DNA of 31,991 bases from a virus: IMG/VR virus record IMGVR_UViG_3300022752_000253, positions 1 to 31,991 of that record; one strand, 5' to 3'. This document shows positions 1 to 8,230 of the stretch, piece by piece. Under the pieces are notes generated by a model, which did no database searches, was not told the DNA's origin, and saw nothing but the letters and a program-made list of their open reading frames with translations. Position numbers and translations under genes: made by a program. Within the stretch, counting starts at the first letter, position 1; each line of letters begins with the position of its first letter.

Positions 1-739
1 CCGTGTCGGTTATGTTGGCCTGAATCCCTGTAAATGTTACCCCAGAACTATTCCAAGTCTGCGTAATCGACAGAGGCGTGGATGCCGTAACGGTTCCAAG
101 CGGGAATCGCAGTTGCCTTTGCGTCCCAGTTCCAGCCGCTTCTGCCCCCAGTTCCAAGATATTGGAACTCCACCTGAAGAACCCCCGCTCGTAGTTAGAT
201 GCGTCCGTGTAGGTGTTATAGAGTCGGAAGGTTTGGGCGTTGGTGGAGTTGCGTTGTTCCCAGATGTTTGCCCCACCGGAATAGGCGGCTACTTCAAAGG
301 CTCCCCCTCCGTTAGATGTGTGAATACCTAAAGCTGTTCTTCCAACCACGCCTGTTGAGCTAATCCAAAATCTTCCCAACGAACCAGATCCACTAACATC
401 TACTGGCCCTATTCCAACACTTAACATAGTCGAGGTAAAAATAGTGCCACCACTAAAGAAAATATTTCCGTTTGGGCCAGCTTGAAAAGCCGCAGACCCA
501 CCAACTCTTGCATCTATAAGCGCCGAACCACCTCCTCTTGCCGTTGATGTGATGTTTAGTTGAAGTGCCCTAAAATCAACCGCCGCATTATTCCAAGTCT
601 GGGTAAAAGTGGCCGCAGGAGAGTTTGCCGTCAGCGTGCCGTTGTTGGCAGAAAGCGTGGTGAACGCCCCCGTGTTCGGCGTGGTGGAGCCGATGGCGGC
701 TGGGCTGGACAGATCGACAGGTGCGGAGATGAAGCCCAT
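1..739 (-). CDS. Phage fibre-like structural protein, N-terminal part (runs off left edge)
   Basis: The reading frame opens with ATG at 739-737, three bases after the stop of the upstream fibre gene, and stays open to base 1, giving about 246 residues with the C-terminus missing. The N-terminus reads MGFISAPVDLSSPAAIGSTT and is followed by a PNTGAFTTLSA stretch, wording common at the start of phage tail-fibre or virion-surface proteins. The rest is rich in Gly, Ser, Thr and Asn with no catalytic motif, and two copies of a TQTWN(N/S) motif (about residues 52 and 224) suggest beta repeats. It is co-directional with, and closely spaced to, the repeat fibre gene at 743-2080, so both are probably virion surface components. 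The exact structure it belongs to is inference. Confidence 0.75.
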   Translation of the reverse strand, partial: MGFISAPVDLSSPAAIGSTTPNTGAFTTLSANNGTLTANSPAATFTQTWNNAAVDFRALQLNITSTARGGGSALIDARVGGSAAFQAGPNGNIFFSGGTIFTSTMLSVGIGPVDVSGSGSLGRFWISSTGVVGRTALGIHTSNGGGAFEVAAYSGGANIWEQRNSTNAQTFRLYNTYTDASNYERGFFRWSSNILELGAEAAGTGTQRQLRFPLGTVTASTPLSITQTWNSSGVTFTGIQANITDT

Positions 740-742
740 CGC

Positions 743-2080
743 CTAGCCCTCCAACACCGACCAGTTCGAGCCTGTCACGCTAGAAAGCCAGTAAACCGCC
801 CCAGTCGGACAGAACGCATCGAAGGTCAGCCCTGCCCCAACGGCAAGCTGGATTCCTTGGGTGGTGGTCGGGGAAAACCCGATCCCGATGGTCACGGAAG
901 TTGAGGCGATGTTTTGCACAAGGAGAAACTTGCGTGAGGCATTTGTGACGGCAGATGTTAAGGTTGCCAGATTTGCGGTTACGACAGATCCGAAGCGGGT
1001 GGTTAGCGCACCGGATGGGTTATTGGCTGTAATAGATGTGGCATAAGAAGATTGAACAATCTGAACTGGAAGAGGATTTGTGTTTCCTATAATGTGGAAG
1101 TTTACATCATTTTCATTCCATCCCACGGCTACTGCGTCAGCTACGATGCCTACATCCGTCCCTACTTGATTTATGAAATTATCACCAAAAGTTACCGATG
1201 CCTGAGTAAATGTTACTGACGGGGTTCCTGAAATACTTGCCGTAACGCTTCCAATCTGCGCTGTTCCTGCGCCAATTGTTACACCATGCGTAGCAATTTG
1301 AGTAAAAGTTACAGATTGCGTAGCCGGAAAATTAAGGATTGATACAGATCCAGTAATGGTTGCAGTTGTAAATGTAATAGATGGAGTTCCAATAATGCTG
1401 GTTGACCCAGTGATTACTGCGGTTCCAAATGTCACTGCCTGCGTAGCCGGATAATTCTGAATCGAAACATAGCCAGTAATTGAATTGAAAGTTACCGATG
1501 CCTGAGTAAAGGTTACTGAAGATCCTGAGGCATCGACACTCATTGATCCTCCGGAAGAAACATGAACTATATGCGCCGTCTGGTTTGATCCGCTCTGATG
1601 TCCTCCAATTTTAATAAAGTTTAGTGTCGTATCGGAAATTCCATCGGTTGCCACTGATGAATTTAAAGCTCCGATGTTTGAGGCCGAAACCACCGCCTGT
1701 CCAAATGTTACTGGTGCTTGTGTAAATGTAACACTTGCCTGACCGAAGGTTACGGCCTGCGTAACTGGAAAATTCGATACCGAAACAGATCCACCGATTG
1801 TAACGGCAGAAGCACGAAGCTCGGTATTGGTAAGTCCGCCAGTTACAGAAACTACATTACCAATGGTTATGCTTGTTCCAGATCCAAAAGTTACAGAAAT
1901 GTTTTCTAGTGCAGAAATGGTATTCGGGCCAAGCTCCACGCCAGATACGGCTGTCGCTATATCCGTTATGGCCTGCGATCCGAGGGATACAACCGAATGC
2001 GCTGGGATATGGGCATTGCCAACTAGGATGGTTGAAAGAGTGGTAAGAGATTGATTTCCGTCACGAATTGTGAGTGCCAT
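743..2080 (-). CDS. Repeat-rich virion fibre/spike-like protein (445 aa)
   Basis: The middle of this protein (about residues 60-320) is built of short beta-type repeats: VTFTQASVTF-like strands and three N(F/Y)PxTQ(A/S)VTF units (near residues 103, 209 and 249). This composition of Val, Thr, Ser and Gly with few charged residues is typical of phage fibre or head-spike proteins. The last 70 residues form a separate, less repetitive beta domain ending SVTGSNWSVLEG, which may be the exposed or trimerising tip. The start ATG at 2080 has a good AAAGGA Shine-Dalgarno about 8 bases upstream. It follows the tail-completion pair and precedes a second fibre-like gene. Adhesion to the host is a reasonable inference, but no receptor-binding motif can be seen. 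Confidence 0.75.
   Translation of the reverse strand: MALTIRDGNQSLTTLSTILVGNAHIPAHSVVSLGSQAITDIATAVSGVELGPNTISALENISVTFGSGTSITIGNVVSVTGGLTNTELRASAVTIGGSVSVSNFPVTQAVTFGQASVTFTQAPVTFGQAVVSASNIGALNSSVATDGISDTTLNFIKIGGHQSGSNQTAHIVHVSSGGSMSVDASGSSVTFTQASVTFNSITGYVSIQNYPATQAVTFGTAVITGSTSIIGTPSITFTTATITGSVSILNFPATQSVTFTQIATHGVTIGAGTAQIGSVTASISGTPSVTFTQASVTFGDNFINQVGTDVGIVADAVAVGWNENDVNFHIIGNTNPLPVQIVQSSYATSITANNPSGALTTRFGSVVTANLATLTSAVTNASRKFLLVQNIASTSVTIGIGFSPTTTQGIQLAVGAGLTFDAFCPTGAVYWLSSVTGSNWSVLEG
1191..1519 (-). repeat. Direct DNA repeats inside the fibre gene
   Basis: A 29-base unit beginning gttaccgatgcctgagtaaa occurs at 1191-1219 and again at 1491-1519, exactly 300 bases apart and differing at one position. 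A second unit, tgcgtagccggaWaatt, occurs near 1317 and 1440. They encode the repeated beta strands of the fibre. Near-identity at DNA level, not just protein level, suggests recent duplication or gene conversion. Confidence 0.7.
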
Positions 2081-2097
2081 ATAGCTAGTCCTTTATG

Positions 2098-2595
2098 TCA
2101 AATAGTGGACAAATAAAATGAGTTTAAAAAATCACTAAATATATAACTTCTATAACCATCTGAAAATTCATCTGGGGTAACAATAGCAGTTATTTTAAGA
2201 CCCCTTAGCCAAGCTCTTTTATTCTGAATTATGGTTGGAATCTGTTCTGAAATTCTTGCCATATATATTTTTAGATCTGTGGTATTTTTCCCAATTTTTG
2301 CTGTAAGAGTGTCTTCTGGAGAATACAGCGATGAAAATACCTCTAGGTATTTTTCGTCAAATTGTGTATCGGAAACTTTTGCGCACGAGTCGGAATAATT
2401 CAATGTTGCCTCAATTTCATATACACCACTATATTGATTTATTAGCTGTCTTGATATTTTTGATGAAACAAGTATATATGGCAGTAACCTTTGTCCAGTT
2501 CTATTTGTTGTATATACATTAAGATTATCTATTTCTGAAAAAATTTCAGATACAGCTTGTTCAAATTGATATTCAACTGATTGAGGAAAGCTCAT
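2098..2595 (-). CDS. Tail-completion/tail-terminator-like protein, second copy (165 aa)
   Basis: This protein and its upstream neighbour (2592-3023) appear to be paralogues. Both have an N-terminal helix, an (G/A)xR.xQ.(L/I)LPY strand (residues about 34-42 here), an IEATLNYS or CSATIRYA strand, an FDxK helix and a C-terminal RAWLRGLKI or RTWARDISM strand. Size, fold pattern and position between head-tail connector and fibre genes fit the small tail-completion or tail-terminator class. It overlaps the upstream gene by an ATGA. Base composition is clearly AT-richer than the capsid genes. The precise role (terminator versus neck protein) cannot be decided from sequence. Confidence 0.6.
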   Translation of the reverse strand: MSFPQSVEYQFEQAVSEIFSEIDNLNVYTTNRTGQRLLPYILVSSKISRQLINQYSGVYEIEATLNYSDSCAKVSDTQFDEKYLEVFSSLYSPEDTLTAKIGKNTTDLKIYMARISEQIPTIIQNKRAWLRGLKITAIVTPDEFSDGYRSYIFSDFLNSFYLSTI

Positions 2596-3023
2596 GTCTC
2601 TTTTGATGTAACCTTTAATTCCATTGATATATCCCTAGCCCAAGTCCTAGTTGCTCCGGAAATTATCGGCTCAACCTTTAATATGTTTACACTATAAAAT
2701 GTAACTGATGTTGATTGGTTTGTCATTTGCTCTGCAATGTTTGGCTGTGTATAAAATGCTTGAAGAACCTGTTGGAATTTATTATCAAAATCCTGATCTG
2801 TTATTGTGTCGGCACGGACAGCATATCTTATTGTCGCAGAGCATGAAAATATTCCGGTAAATGGCTCTATTTCTTCAGAATTTATTTCTACATCCGCATA
2901 TACATACGGAAGTATTTTTTGTGCATTTCTTTCTCCTGCATAGAAATTTACACCAGTAACACCAGCCGTTGTTATGGCATTAAGTATTTGCGATTCTACC
3001 TCATTTTCTACTGATGTGGTCAT
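2592..3023 (-). CDS. Tail-completion/tail-terminator-like protein, first copy (143 aa)
   Basis: The protein has an amphipathic N-terminal helix (VENEVESQILNAI), then alternating beta strands including AQKILPYVYADVEI and IRYAVRAD, and ends in a KVTSKET tail. The order of motifs matches the following gene, so the two look like a tandem duplication that has diverged. ATG at 3023 overlaps the TGA of the upstream connector gene (ATGA), which implies coupled translation. In long-tailed phages genes of this size just after the connector genes usually cap the tail tube or join it to the head. That role is inferred from position and general pattern only. Confidence 0.6.
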   Translation of the reverse strand: MTTSVENEVESQILNAITTAGVTGVNFYAGERNAQKILPYVYADVEINSEEIEPFTGIFSCSATIRYAVRADTITDQDFDNKFQQVLQAFYTQPNIAEQMTNQSTSVTFYSVNILKVEPIISGATRTWARDISMELKVTSKET

Positions 3024-3343
3024 CCGGTTGTAATGTCTGCAACATCAATATTATATGAAACTCCGTCTGCCGAAAGTGAATATCTGGCCACCATTCTTTC
3101 CACCCCGTCAATCGTGCATAGCGCACCCACAACTGGAGGAGCCGAAATGACGCTGGCAGGAACGATGATGGTCTGGGTGATCGTTACAACATCCCCACCT
3201 ACCTGAAGTTCGCTATCAAAACCAAGATCCGTGACCGATGCCGATACTGAGTTCGTGGCAAGCCCTGTTACCGAGGAATAAAGATCCGAGATCATCTCCG
3301 AAAGATCCGTCCCGAAAATAGTGGTATCGATTCTTCCGCTCAT
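3020..3343 (-). CDS. Head-tail connector-like small protein (about 107 aa)
   Basis: I place the start at ATG 3343 (MSGRIDTTIFGTDLSEM); an alternative TTG start eight codons upstream at 3367 would give 115 residues, and neither has a clear Shine-Dalgarno. The protein is mostly beta, with DGVERMVARYSLSADGVSY near the C-terminus, a pattern (a short OB- or SH3-like barrel with a turn GVERM) seen in small phage neck or stopper proteins. Its stop overlaps the next start (ATGA), tying it to the tail-completion pair. It is the first gene after the 108-base gap that follows the sugar-modification operon, so it probably begins a separate structural transcript. Function is by context. Confidence 0.5.
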   Translation of the reverse strand: MSGRIDTTIFGTDLSEMISDLYSSVTGLATNSVSASVTDLGFDSELQVGGDVVTITQTIIVPASVISAPPVVGALCTIDGVERMVARYSLSADGVSYNIDVADITTG

Positions 3344-3390
3344 GGTTACACATATAGCAAATGTCAATTTTGGGTAAACTGCCCATAGAT

Positions 3391-3424
3391 AAGTTAAAAG
3401 CCCCTTTAAAGGCCATTTAAAAGC
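3391..3424 (-). repeat. Three short phased repeats in the 3344-3451 intergenic gap
   Basis: Read on the minus strand, GCTTTTAAATG, GCCTTTAAAGG and GCTTTTAACTT follow one another with starts 11 and 12 bases apart, about one helical turn. They lie upstream of the connector gene in the only sizeable gap in this half of the window. They could be a binding site for a regulator. No good -35/-10 pair or terminator T-tract accompanies them, so the role is uncertain. Confidence 0.3.
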
Positions 3425-3451
3425 GATTTTGAGCCATTCTTGGGCATTGCC

Positions 3452-4114
3452 CTATAAGGAGACTATGTTTGCGCCAAGGATATAATCGTCTTGATCGTTT
3501 CCAGTTGGAATTAAGTCGAAGCAATCCTTTGTGGCAGAAGCAATTACGGCTGGGGATGAGTTTATTCCAAGGAAATTACGGCTGGACTTAATGATCCAAG
3601 GAAGCTCGGAGACCGATTTTGCGGTTATGGTTCGAAGCCCGTTTATGCTGTATTCTGGTGGGCAGAGAACAGCCAGATCGTCTTTCCCGTAAAGCTTTAC
3701 CGCCTTGACTACAACCTTCATCGGATCGTGCCGGACTATCTGACTGATGCCAAATGGGGCAACCAGATCGAATGTCCCAAGATTATCGCCTTCAATAATT
3801 GAATCAAAAACCACCCGCTCGCCCACCGCCTCCGGTGCGTATTCCCCGTAAACGAAATCTTCCCACCATTTGCCACTTTTCCTGTATTCATCGTAAAGTA
3901 GTGGCCAGACCTGCCTGTTGAAAATATGGTCGAATCCCTCGTACCGATCCTCAATCTTCTTGTGCTTTGCGTATGTCACGCACTTAAGGATATCCGCATA
4001 CTGATCCCTGCATTCTATGAATACTTCATTCCCCTTGTCGGACAGGTGCTTTGCAAGCGGGAGTAGCCGGATAACATCTCCCAGCCGTTCGTGATACTGG
4101 ATAAGGATCTTCAT
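3452..4114 (-). CDS. GT9-like (heptosyltransferase-type) glycosyltransferase, short (220 aa)
   Basis: The N-terminus MKILIQYHERLGDVIRLLPL matches the opening of ADP-heptose:LPS heptosyltransferase (GT9) proteins, where a beta strand is followed by GDxxxxxP and a helix. Near the C-terminus FLGINSSPAVIASATKD resembles the GxxSGPxHLAAA donor-binding helix of that family. At 220 residues it is much shorter than usual GT9 enzymes (around 330-350), so part of the acceptor half is missing or reduced. ATG at 4114 overlaps the TGA of the exostosin-radical SAM gene. It is the last gene of an ATGA-coupled run from 8194. It probably transfers a sugar within that pathway; donor and acceptor cannot be told. 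Confidence 0.6.
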   Translation of the reverse strand: MKILIQYHERLGDVIRLLPLAKHLSDKGNEVFIECRDQYADILKCVTYAKHKKIEDRYEGFDHIFNRQVWPLLYDEYRKSGKWWEDFVYGEYAPEAVGERVVFDSIIEGDNLGTFDLVAPFGISQIVRHDPMKVVVKAVKLYGKDDLAVLCPPEYSINGLRTITAKSVSELPWIIKSSRNFLGINSSPAVIASATKDCFDLIPTGNDQDDYILGANIVSL

Positions 4115-5973
4115 CCGGCGAAGTATTCAGTCACTTTATGCTCAAGCTTTTTCTCGACATCCAAAAGTTGTATTTTCCGACCCTTGTTCTTTGCAGATTT
4201 CTCGGCTATGTCGGCATTGCTCTTTGTGTAGGTATCGATCTGTTCGTTATCCATGTGGCCTCGTAGTCTTGCCGGAACTCCGCACCCCGTACAAAAGTGT
4301 TTGATCTGATCGGAAAAGGCCTGAATGGGTTGCTTCCACCAATCCAGAACAACCTCATGGCCGTTGTCGGTTCCCCTTGCCAGATCGAACGAGGCAGCTA
4401 CCTCGCAAAAATAGGCACGGAGTTTACCCCTGTTCTGAACAATCGATGCCGACCAGTCACGATTGATATCGCATTTGGAGATCTTTTCCCACATCTCTTT
4501 TTCTGGGTAGAGATCTTTAACCGCAGTAAGGAGAGGCGCATGGTGAGAATTGCCCACATAGAATCCTCCGTTAAATTTACGCTGGTTTACCATTACATTA
4601 TGTAGATCCTTCAGCTTTTCGTTCGCCCGTTCCTCGTTATGGGGATTCAGGTTTAAGGCTCCGAATGTATTCTCGATCACCTCACGATGCTTGAAATAAT
4701 TGTTCGTCCACAAGCCCCGCTGGAACTGGTTCGGCACTTCCTCCCTGAAGATCTCGCATAGCTTCTCAAACTGGGTATGAACGCATGGATTACCGCCGAT
4801 CATGGCTATGATGCCCTTGTAGTTTTTGAGACTTTGAAGTGCCAGCCTGAAGTTCTCCGGTGTCATTTCCCAGAACTCATCCTGATTCTTTAGTAGCCGT
4901 GTGCAGTTGGAACATGCCAGATCGCACTTGTTCGTAACATCCACGCAAATGATGTGCATGGACTCTGGGCCACGCATCTTGCCGATAGCGATGTCTGCAT
5001 ATGATCCGGCTGATAGTTTTTCGGTGATATAGTCCATAATAAACTCCTTTTGGAATAATTCCCTTGAAAGAGATATGCTTGTCGCCATAGCCCTCAATTT
5101 TTCAATGGGTATTTCAGACAAGATTTTATCCAAGGACATAAGATCCTTTTCCTTTACAACAATGCAATAATCCTCCCATCTGAATTTATCGGACATAGGC
5201 ATGACATAATCATCGGATAGGATCACCGGAATCGACCCGCTAAGAAGTGCCTCAACCATCCTGAACGACCATCTCCCGTAGCCAGCCGGACATAGGGTAA
5301 ATATGGATCGTGCCATAAGATCGTGGTATCCGATCTTTTCCCCAAGTGTTTCCTCGACCTGCTCTGGGGTTCCAACTACAAATCTTTCTTTCGGTGCGAC
5401 CTTCTGGAACTCAATTAGCCTACCTCCACGGATATGATCCGCAGGCAAATGAAGCTGGGTAAGTTTGCCCATAAAAGAGGCAAAGATATCCCGAAGGGCA
5501 ATATCCTTTTTTTCTATGTCTTTCATTTGATACGGCAGAATTGCAATGTCCTGAGGCAATAGGCTTGCGGTGGATTCAAGAACAATCAGTCTAAACCTGT
5601 CGTCCATCCATTTATACTTCTTGTTATAGGCACGGAGAGGGTTCGCCTGCTCGGTCATTTCGTGTCTCGATTCCGACCTCTGGCCGACATCTCCTGTTGA
5701 AACAAGAATGTGGTTCCCCCTTTCCAGATATAGGCATTTTTCCCTTATGAGATACTCTGGGTCGATATTGCTAAACTGAAGTCCGGCCATGAATAGTGGC
5801 ACAAAGAAGCAGTCAGCCTCGTCTGGATTCTTCGTCTCGAATTTCTTGAAGTGTTCGTAGATATCTTCTAGGTATTGCAGGTGCGGAATCAGCCTGTCAC
5901 GATTTGCATAGTAAATATTATCCCTGCGAATATTCGGATTCTGGATAAGATCGTGGTAGATAAATATTTTCAT
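4111..5973 (-). CDS. Exostosin-family glycosyltransferase fused to a radical SAM/SPASM-like domain (620 aa)
   Basis: I choose ATG 5973 (MKIFIYHDLIQNP), which overlaps the methyltransferase stop as ATGA; an upstream start at 5988 would add five residues. Residues 1 to about 335 are exostosin-like (GT47): EADCFFVPLFMAG early and FTLCPAGYGRWSFRMVEALL with GSIPVILSDDYVMP around 225-258. Residues about 340-600 are a radical SAM domain: the CX3CX2C cluster motif is C350, C354, C357 in TNKCDLACSNCTR, followed by a GGNPCVH motif in the place of GGEPxLH. Later cysteines C501, C523, C561 and C564 (HFCTGCG) could bind a second, SPASM-like cluster. A single chain joining a sugar transferase to a radical enzyme is odd. 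It may build or modify a glycan or glycopeptide on the virion or host surface; substrate unknown. Confidence 0.8.
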   Translation of the reverse strand: MKIFIYHDLIQNPNIRRDNIYYANRDRLIPHLQYLEDIYEHFKKFETKNPDEADCFFVPLFMAGLQFSNIDPEYLIREKCLYLERGNHILVSTGDVGQRSESRHEMTEQANPLRAYNKKYKWMDDRFRLIVLESTASLLPQDIAILPYQMKDIEKKDIALRDIFASFMGKLTQLHLPADHIRGGRLIEFQKVAPKERFVVGTPEQVEETLGEKIGYHDLMARSIFTLCPAGYGRWSFRMVEALLSGSIPVILSDDYVMPMSDKFRWEDYCIVVKEKDLMSLDKILSEIPIEKLRAMATSISLSRELFQKEFIMDYITEKLSAGSYADIAIGKMRGPESMHIICVDVTNKCDLACSNCTRLLKNQDEFWEMTPENFRLALQSLKNYKGIIAMIGGNPCVHTQFEKLCEIFREEVPNQFQRGLWTNNYFKHREVIENTFGALNLNPHNEERANEKLKDLHNVMVNQRKFNGGFYVGNSHHAPLLTAVKDLYPEKEMWEKISKCDINRDWSASIVQNRGKLRAYFCEVAASFDLARGTDNGHEVVLDWWKQPIQAFSDQIKHFCTGCGVPARLRGHMDNEQIDTYTKSNADIAEKSAKNKGRKIQLLDVEKKLEHKVTEYFAG

Positions 5974-6518
5974 ACGATTGTGTGCCAATACCTTTCTGTT
6001 ACCAATCTATTGGGTATAAGCTCGTCCACCGCCCTTTTTACGCCAGCAAATGCAAGATAATCATCTCCGGCAAGTATCCCTCCGGACTTAACCTTTTTTC
6101 TCCATTCCGATATGTCTGATTTCACCGCCTCATATGAATGATCCCCGTCTATAAATACGGCATCCAGACTTGCATCGTCATACATCCGGACGGCACGAAG
6201 GCTCTCTGCCCGTATCACATTTATATTGTTTATCACTGGCTCAAGATTCTTGAGAAACTTTTCGAATAGGCATCCGTTCTTTATGTCTTCCATGTTCTGA
6301 TGTTCCGCAGATCCAAGCCAAGTATCGATAACATCGACCCGCATTTTTTTATGCTGTGCCTCAACTGCCAAAAATGATGTGCTTCTTCCAAGAAAAGCAC
6401 CTATCTCCACTATGTGTCCTCCGGCTGGAGTAACCTCAAAAATTTTTCGGTACATGTCTATGTATAAAAACCAATTTTCACTTCCAAAGATATCGCTGTC
6501 CCAATAGTGATTTATCAT
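5970..6518 (-). CDS. Class I SAM-dependent methyltransferase (Methyltransf_24-like, 182 aa)
   Basis: The SAM-binding loop is HIVEIGAFLGRSTSFLA (residues 35-51), followed by the acidic strand VDVIDTW (61-67) and the diagnostic LDAVFIDGDHSYEAVKSDI (118-136) and SGGILAGDDY (145-154). That last pair is the mark of the CmcI/macrocin O-methyltransferase type (Methyltransf_24) that methylates sugars or small molecules, using a metal-binding Asp. Length is normal for a minimal catalytic domain. It overlaps both neighbours by ATGA and sits between two glycosyltransferase genes, so O-methylation of a phage-made sugar is the simplest reading. Neither glycan nor position of methylation can be inferred. 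Confidence 0.82.
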   Translation of the reverse strand: MINHYWDSDIFGSENWFLYIDMYRKIFEVTPAGGHIVEIGAFLGRSTSFLAVEAQHKKMRVDVIDTWLGSAEHQNMEDIKNGCLFEKFLKNLEPVINNINVIRAESLRAVRMYDDASLDAVFIDGDHSYEAVKSDISEWRKKVKSGGILAGDDYLAFAGVKRAVDELIPNRLVTERYWHTIV

Positions 6519-8194
6519 GGATTCCTCATTTTAAAAATATGCTCTCCGATGGCATAATTTGTAACGGAGTTATGCTTTTTAAATACTTCGTCCTGACTCT
6601 CCCCAGTCCAGAATGGGTTTCTATGCTCAAATACAAGATCACGGGCATCCACCTGAATTTCCTTTGTCCGTAGCGTGAACTCGTTGTCGGAGAAAATACC
6701 ACTACATTGTGCGTATTCTGGGTGAAATAAATGTCCTCCAAGATATTCCAATGTTTTCTTTGTGCAGATTGCCATACAAAGCAGATCGTCCTTCCTGTGT
6801 CCGTCAGATACCGCAAGCACGGCTGGCCTTTCTGGGTCTGGAAGTCTTTTCCTAATTTCATCATCCCACCCCATAAATGGAACGAAATCGTCCGAAAGCT
6901 GAACAATATACTTTCCTTTTGCATTTTGGGCGCATGCATTCCACGCCCCAATGCACTTTCCATTGGGAGTTATTATCTTTTCATTTCCTCCGTATTCAAA
7001 ATTATCCTCATCGACCCCTATAATATGCTGGATGTTGTTCGGTTTGCTAGCATTCGACAACCAGATCCATCTTGTATGATTGAACTTATCGGGTCTGGCC
7101 GTTGCATGGCAAAGGGTAATATCCACATCGCCAAAATTCTTTCTCCTGTCCTCCTGTATTCCCGAAACGATGTCGTCCATCTTTAGAACTCTGGCGCATC
7201 TTTCATAAAGATCAGGTGCTTCCCAGTTATAGACGGAATCTTTTGTAGTCCAATAGGCCACATTCGGCCTTGGGATCATCGATGCAGATCTGGCCAAGGC
7301 TAATGCCTCACGATAATTCCGTCTGGAATAATAATCCTCTGCAATGTAGAAAAGTGCCTCGGATCTATCTGGCTGTAATGCGTATGCCCTGAAAAGCTCC
7401 TCTCTTTTTGCAACTGGATCTGCAAGGCATCTGCCTATGATCGTATGGCACTGCACCCGCATGATAATATCCAAATCCTCGAAAGCAATTGCCGTCTTTG
7501 CCCACCGGATTGCTTCCACATATTTTCCTGAAAGAAAGTATTCATCGGCTTTATAATATGAATGAATTGCCGATCTTGAAAGGCTAGCGTCCAGAATATT
7601 GTGATTTCTGTCCGCACTAGCCTTCTTATATCCAATTGGTGAATGAACGATTAGTCCTGATGGGGTTCCTATTGCCTTGGACGACTCTTTTTTAAATGGC
7701 TTTAGTTGTTCGTGGACTGGGCCAAACCACTTGAATTCTCCACGCTTGGTTATCCTCTCCCGTATCGGGCAGAGGCCAGCCGCCGGCACTGAGTATCCAG
7801 CATAAATGCACTCATGGTCAGTAACCCTTTTGGCTATCTCAAAAAATCCCTTTTCTGCGCCATCCACAAGAAGATCATCCGCATCGAACCACATACACCA
7901 GTCTTTTGTGCATGCATCCAGAGCCTTGTTCCTTGCGTCCGCAAAACTATCCAGATGCTCTAGGTGTCCAGATCCCTCCCTGTTATTATAAACAACAACC
8001 TTCGCATTAAACTTTTTTGCAACCTCTTCTAGAATTGGCAGGCCTTCTTCCGTGTTCTTTCCCATTGCAGAGCAAAGCACGATCTCATCAGGCTTTAGTG
8101 CAAGCATCGACTCCAATGATCTTGCAATATATTTAGAGGCGCATTCCCTAGAAACAATGGCGTAGAGTGACAAGCTGAATGGGAATCTGTCCAT
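6515..8194 (-). CDS. Two-domain GT2 glycosyltransferase with central TPR-like region (559 aa)
   Basis: Residues 1-190 are a GT-A glycosyltransferase: LSLYAIVSRECASKYIARSL at the start, then FADARNKALDAC and the DxD-type WCMWFDADDLLVDGAEKG at 99-116. Residues about 205-335 are helical TPR-like repeats (YKADEYFLSGKYVEAIRWA, LFYIAEDYYSRRNYREALAL). A second glycosyltransferase-like domain starts at about 356 (DITLCHATARPDKF) and carries GAWNACAQNAKGKYIVQLSD followed by DFVPFMGWDDE at 436-446, the place of its metal-binding acid pair. The enzyme may therefore add two sugars in sequence or act as a small polymerase. Its stop overlaps the methyltransferase start (ATGA). Sugar donor and acceptor are unknown. 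Confidence 0.82.
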   Translation of the reverse strand: MDRFPFSLSLYAIVSRECASKYIARSLESMLALKPDEIVLCSAMGKNTEEGLPILEEVAKKFNAKVVVYNNREGSGHLEHLDSFADARNKALDACTKDWCMWFDADDLLVDGAEKGFFEIAKRVTDHECIYAGYSVPAAGLCPIRERITKRGEFKWFGPVHEQLKPFKKESSKAIGTPSGLIVHSPIGYKKASADRNHNILDASLSRSAIHSYYKADEYFLSGKYVEAIRWAKTAIAFEDLDIIMRVQCHTIIGRCLADPVAKREELFRAYALQPDRSEALFYIAEDYYSRRNYREALALARSASMIPRPNVAYWTTKDSVYNWEAPDLYERCARVLKMDDIVSGIQEDRRKNFGDVDITLCHATARPDKFNHTRWIWLSNASKPNNIQHIIGVDEDNFEYGGNEKIITPNGKCIGAWNACAQNAKGKYIVQLSDDFVPFMGWDDEIRKRLPDPERPAVLAVSDGHRKDDLLCMAICTKKTLEYLGGHLFHPEYAQCSGIFSDNEFTLRTKEIQVDARDLVFEHRNPFWTGESQDEVFKKHNSVTNYAIGEHIFKMRNP

Positions 8195-8230
8195 TTTTTT
8201 ATGGTGGGAATCTGGGTGTGTGTGGCAAGC

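Noticed and set aside
3442-3452. GGGC-AAT-GCCC hairpin as terminator of the modification operon
   Set aside because: Only a four-base stem and no T-tract follows.
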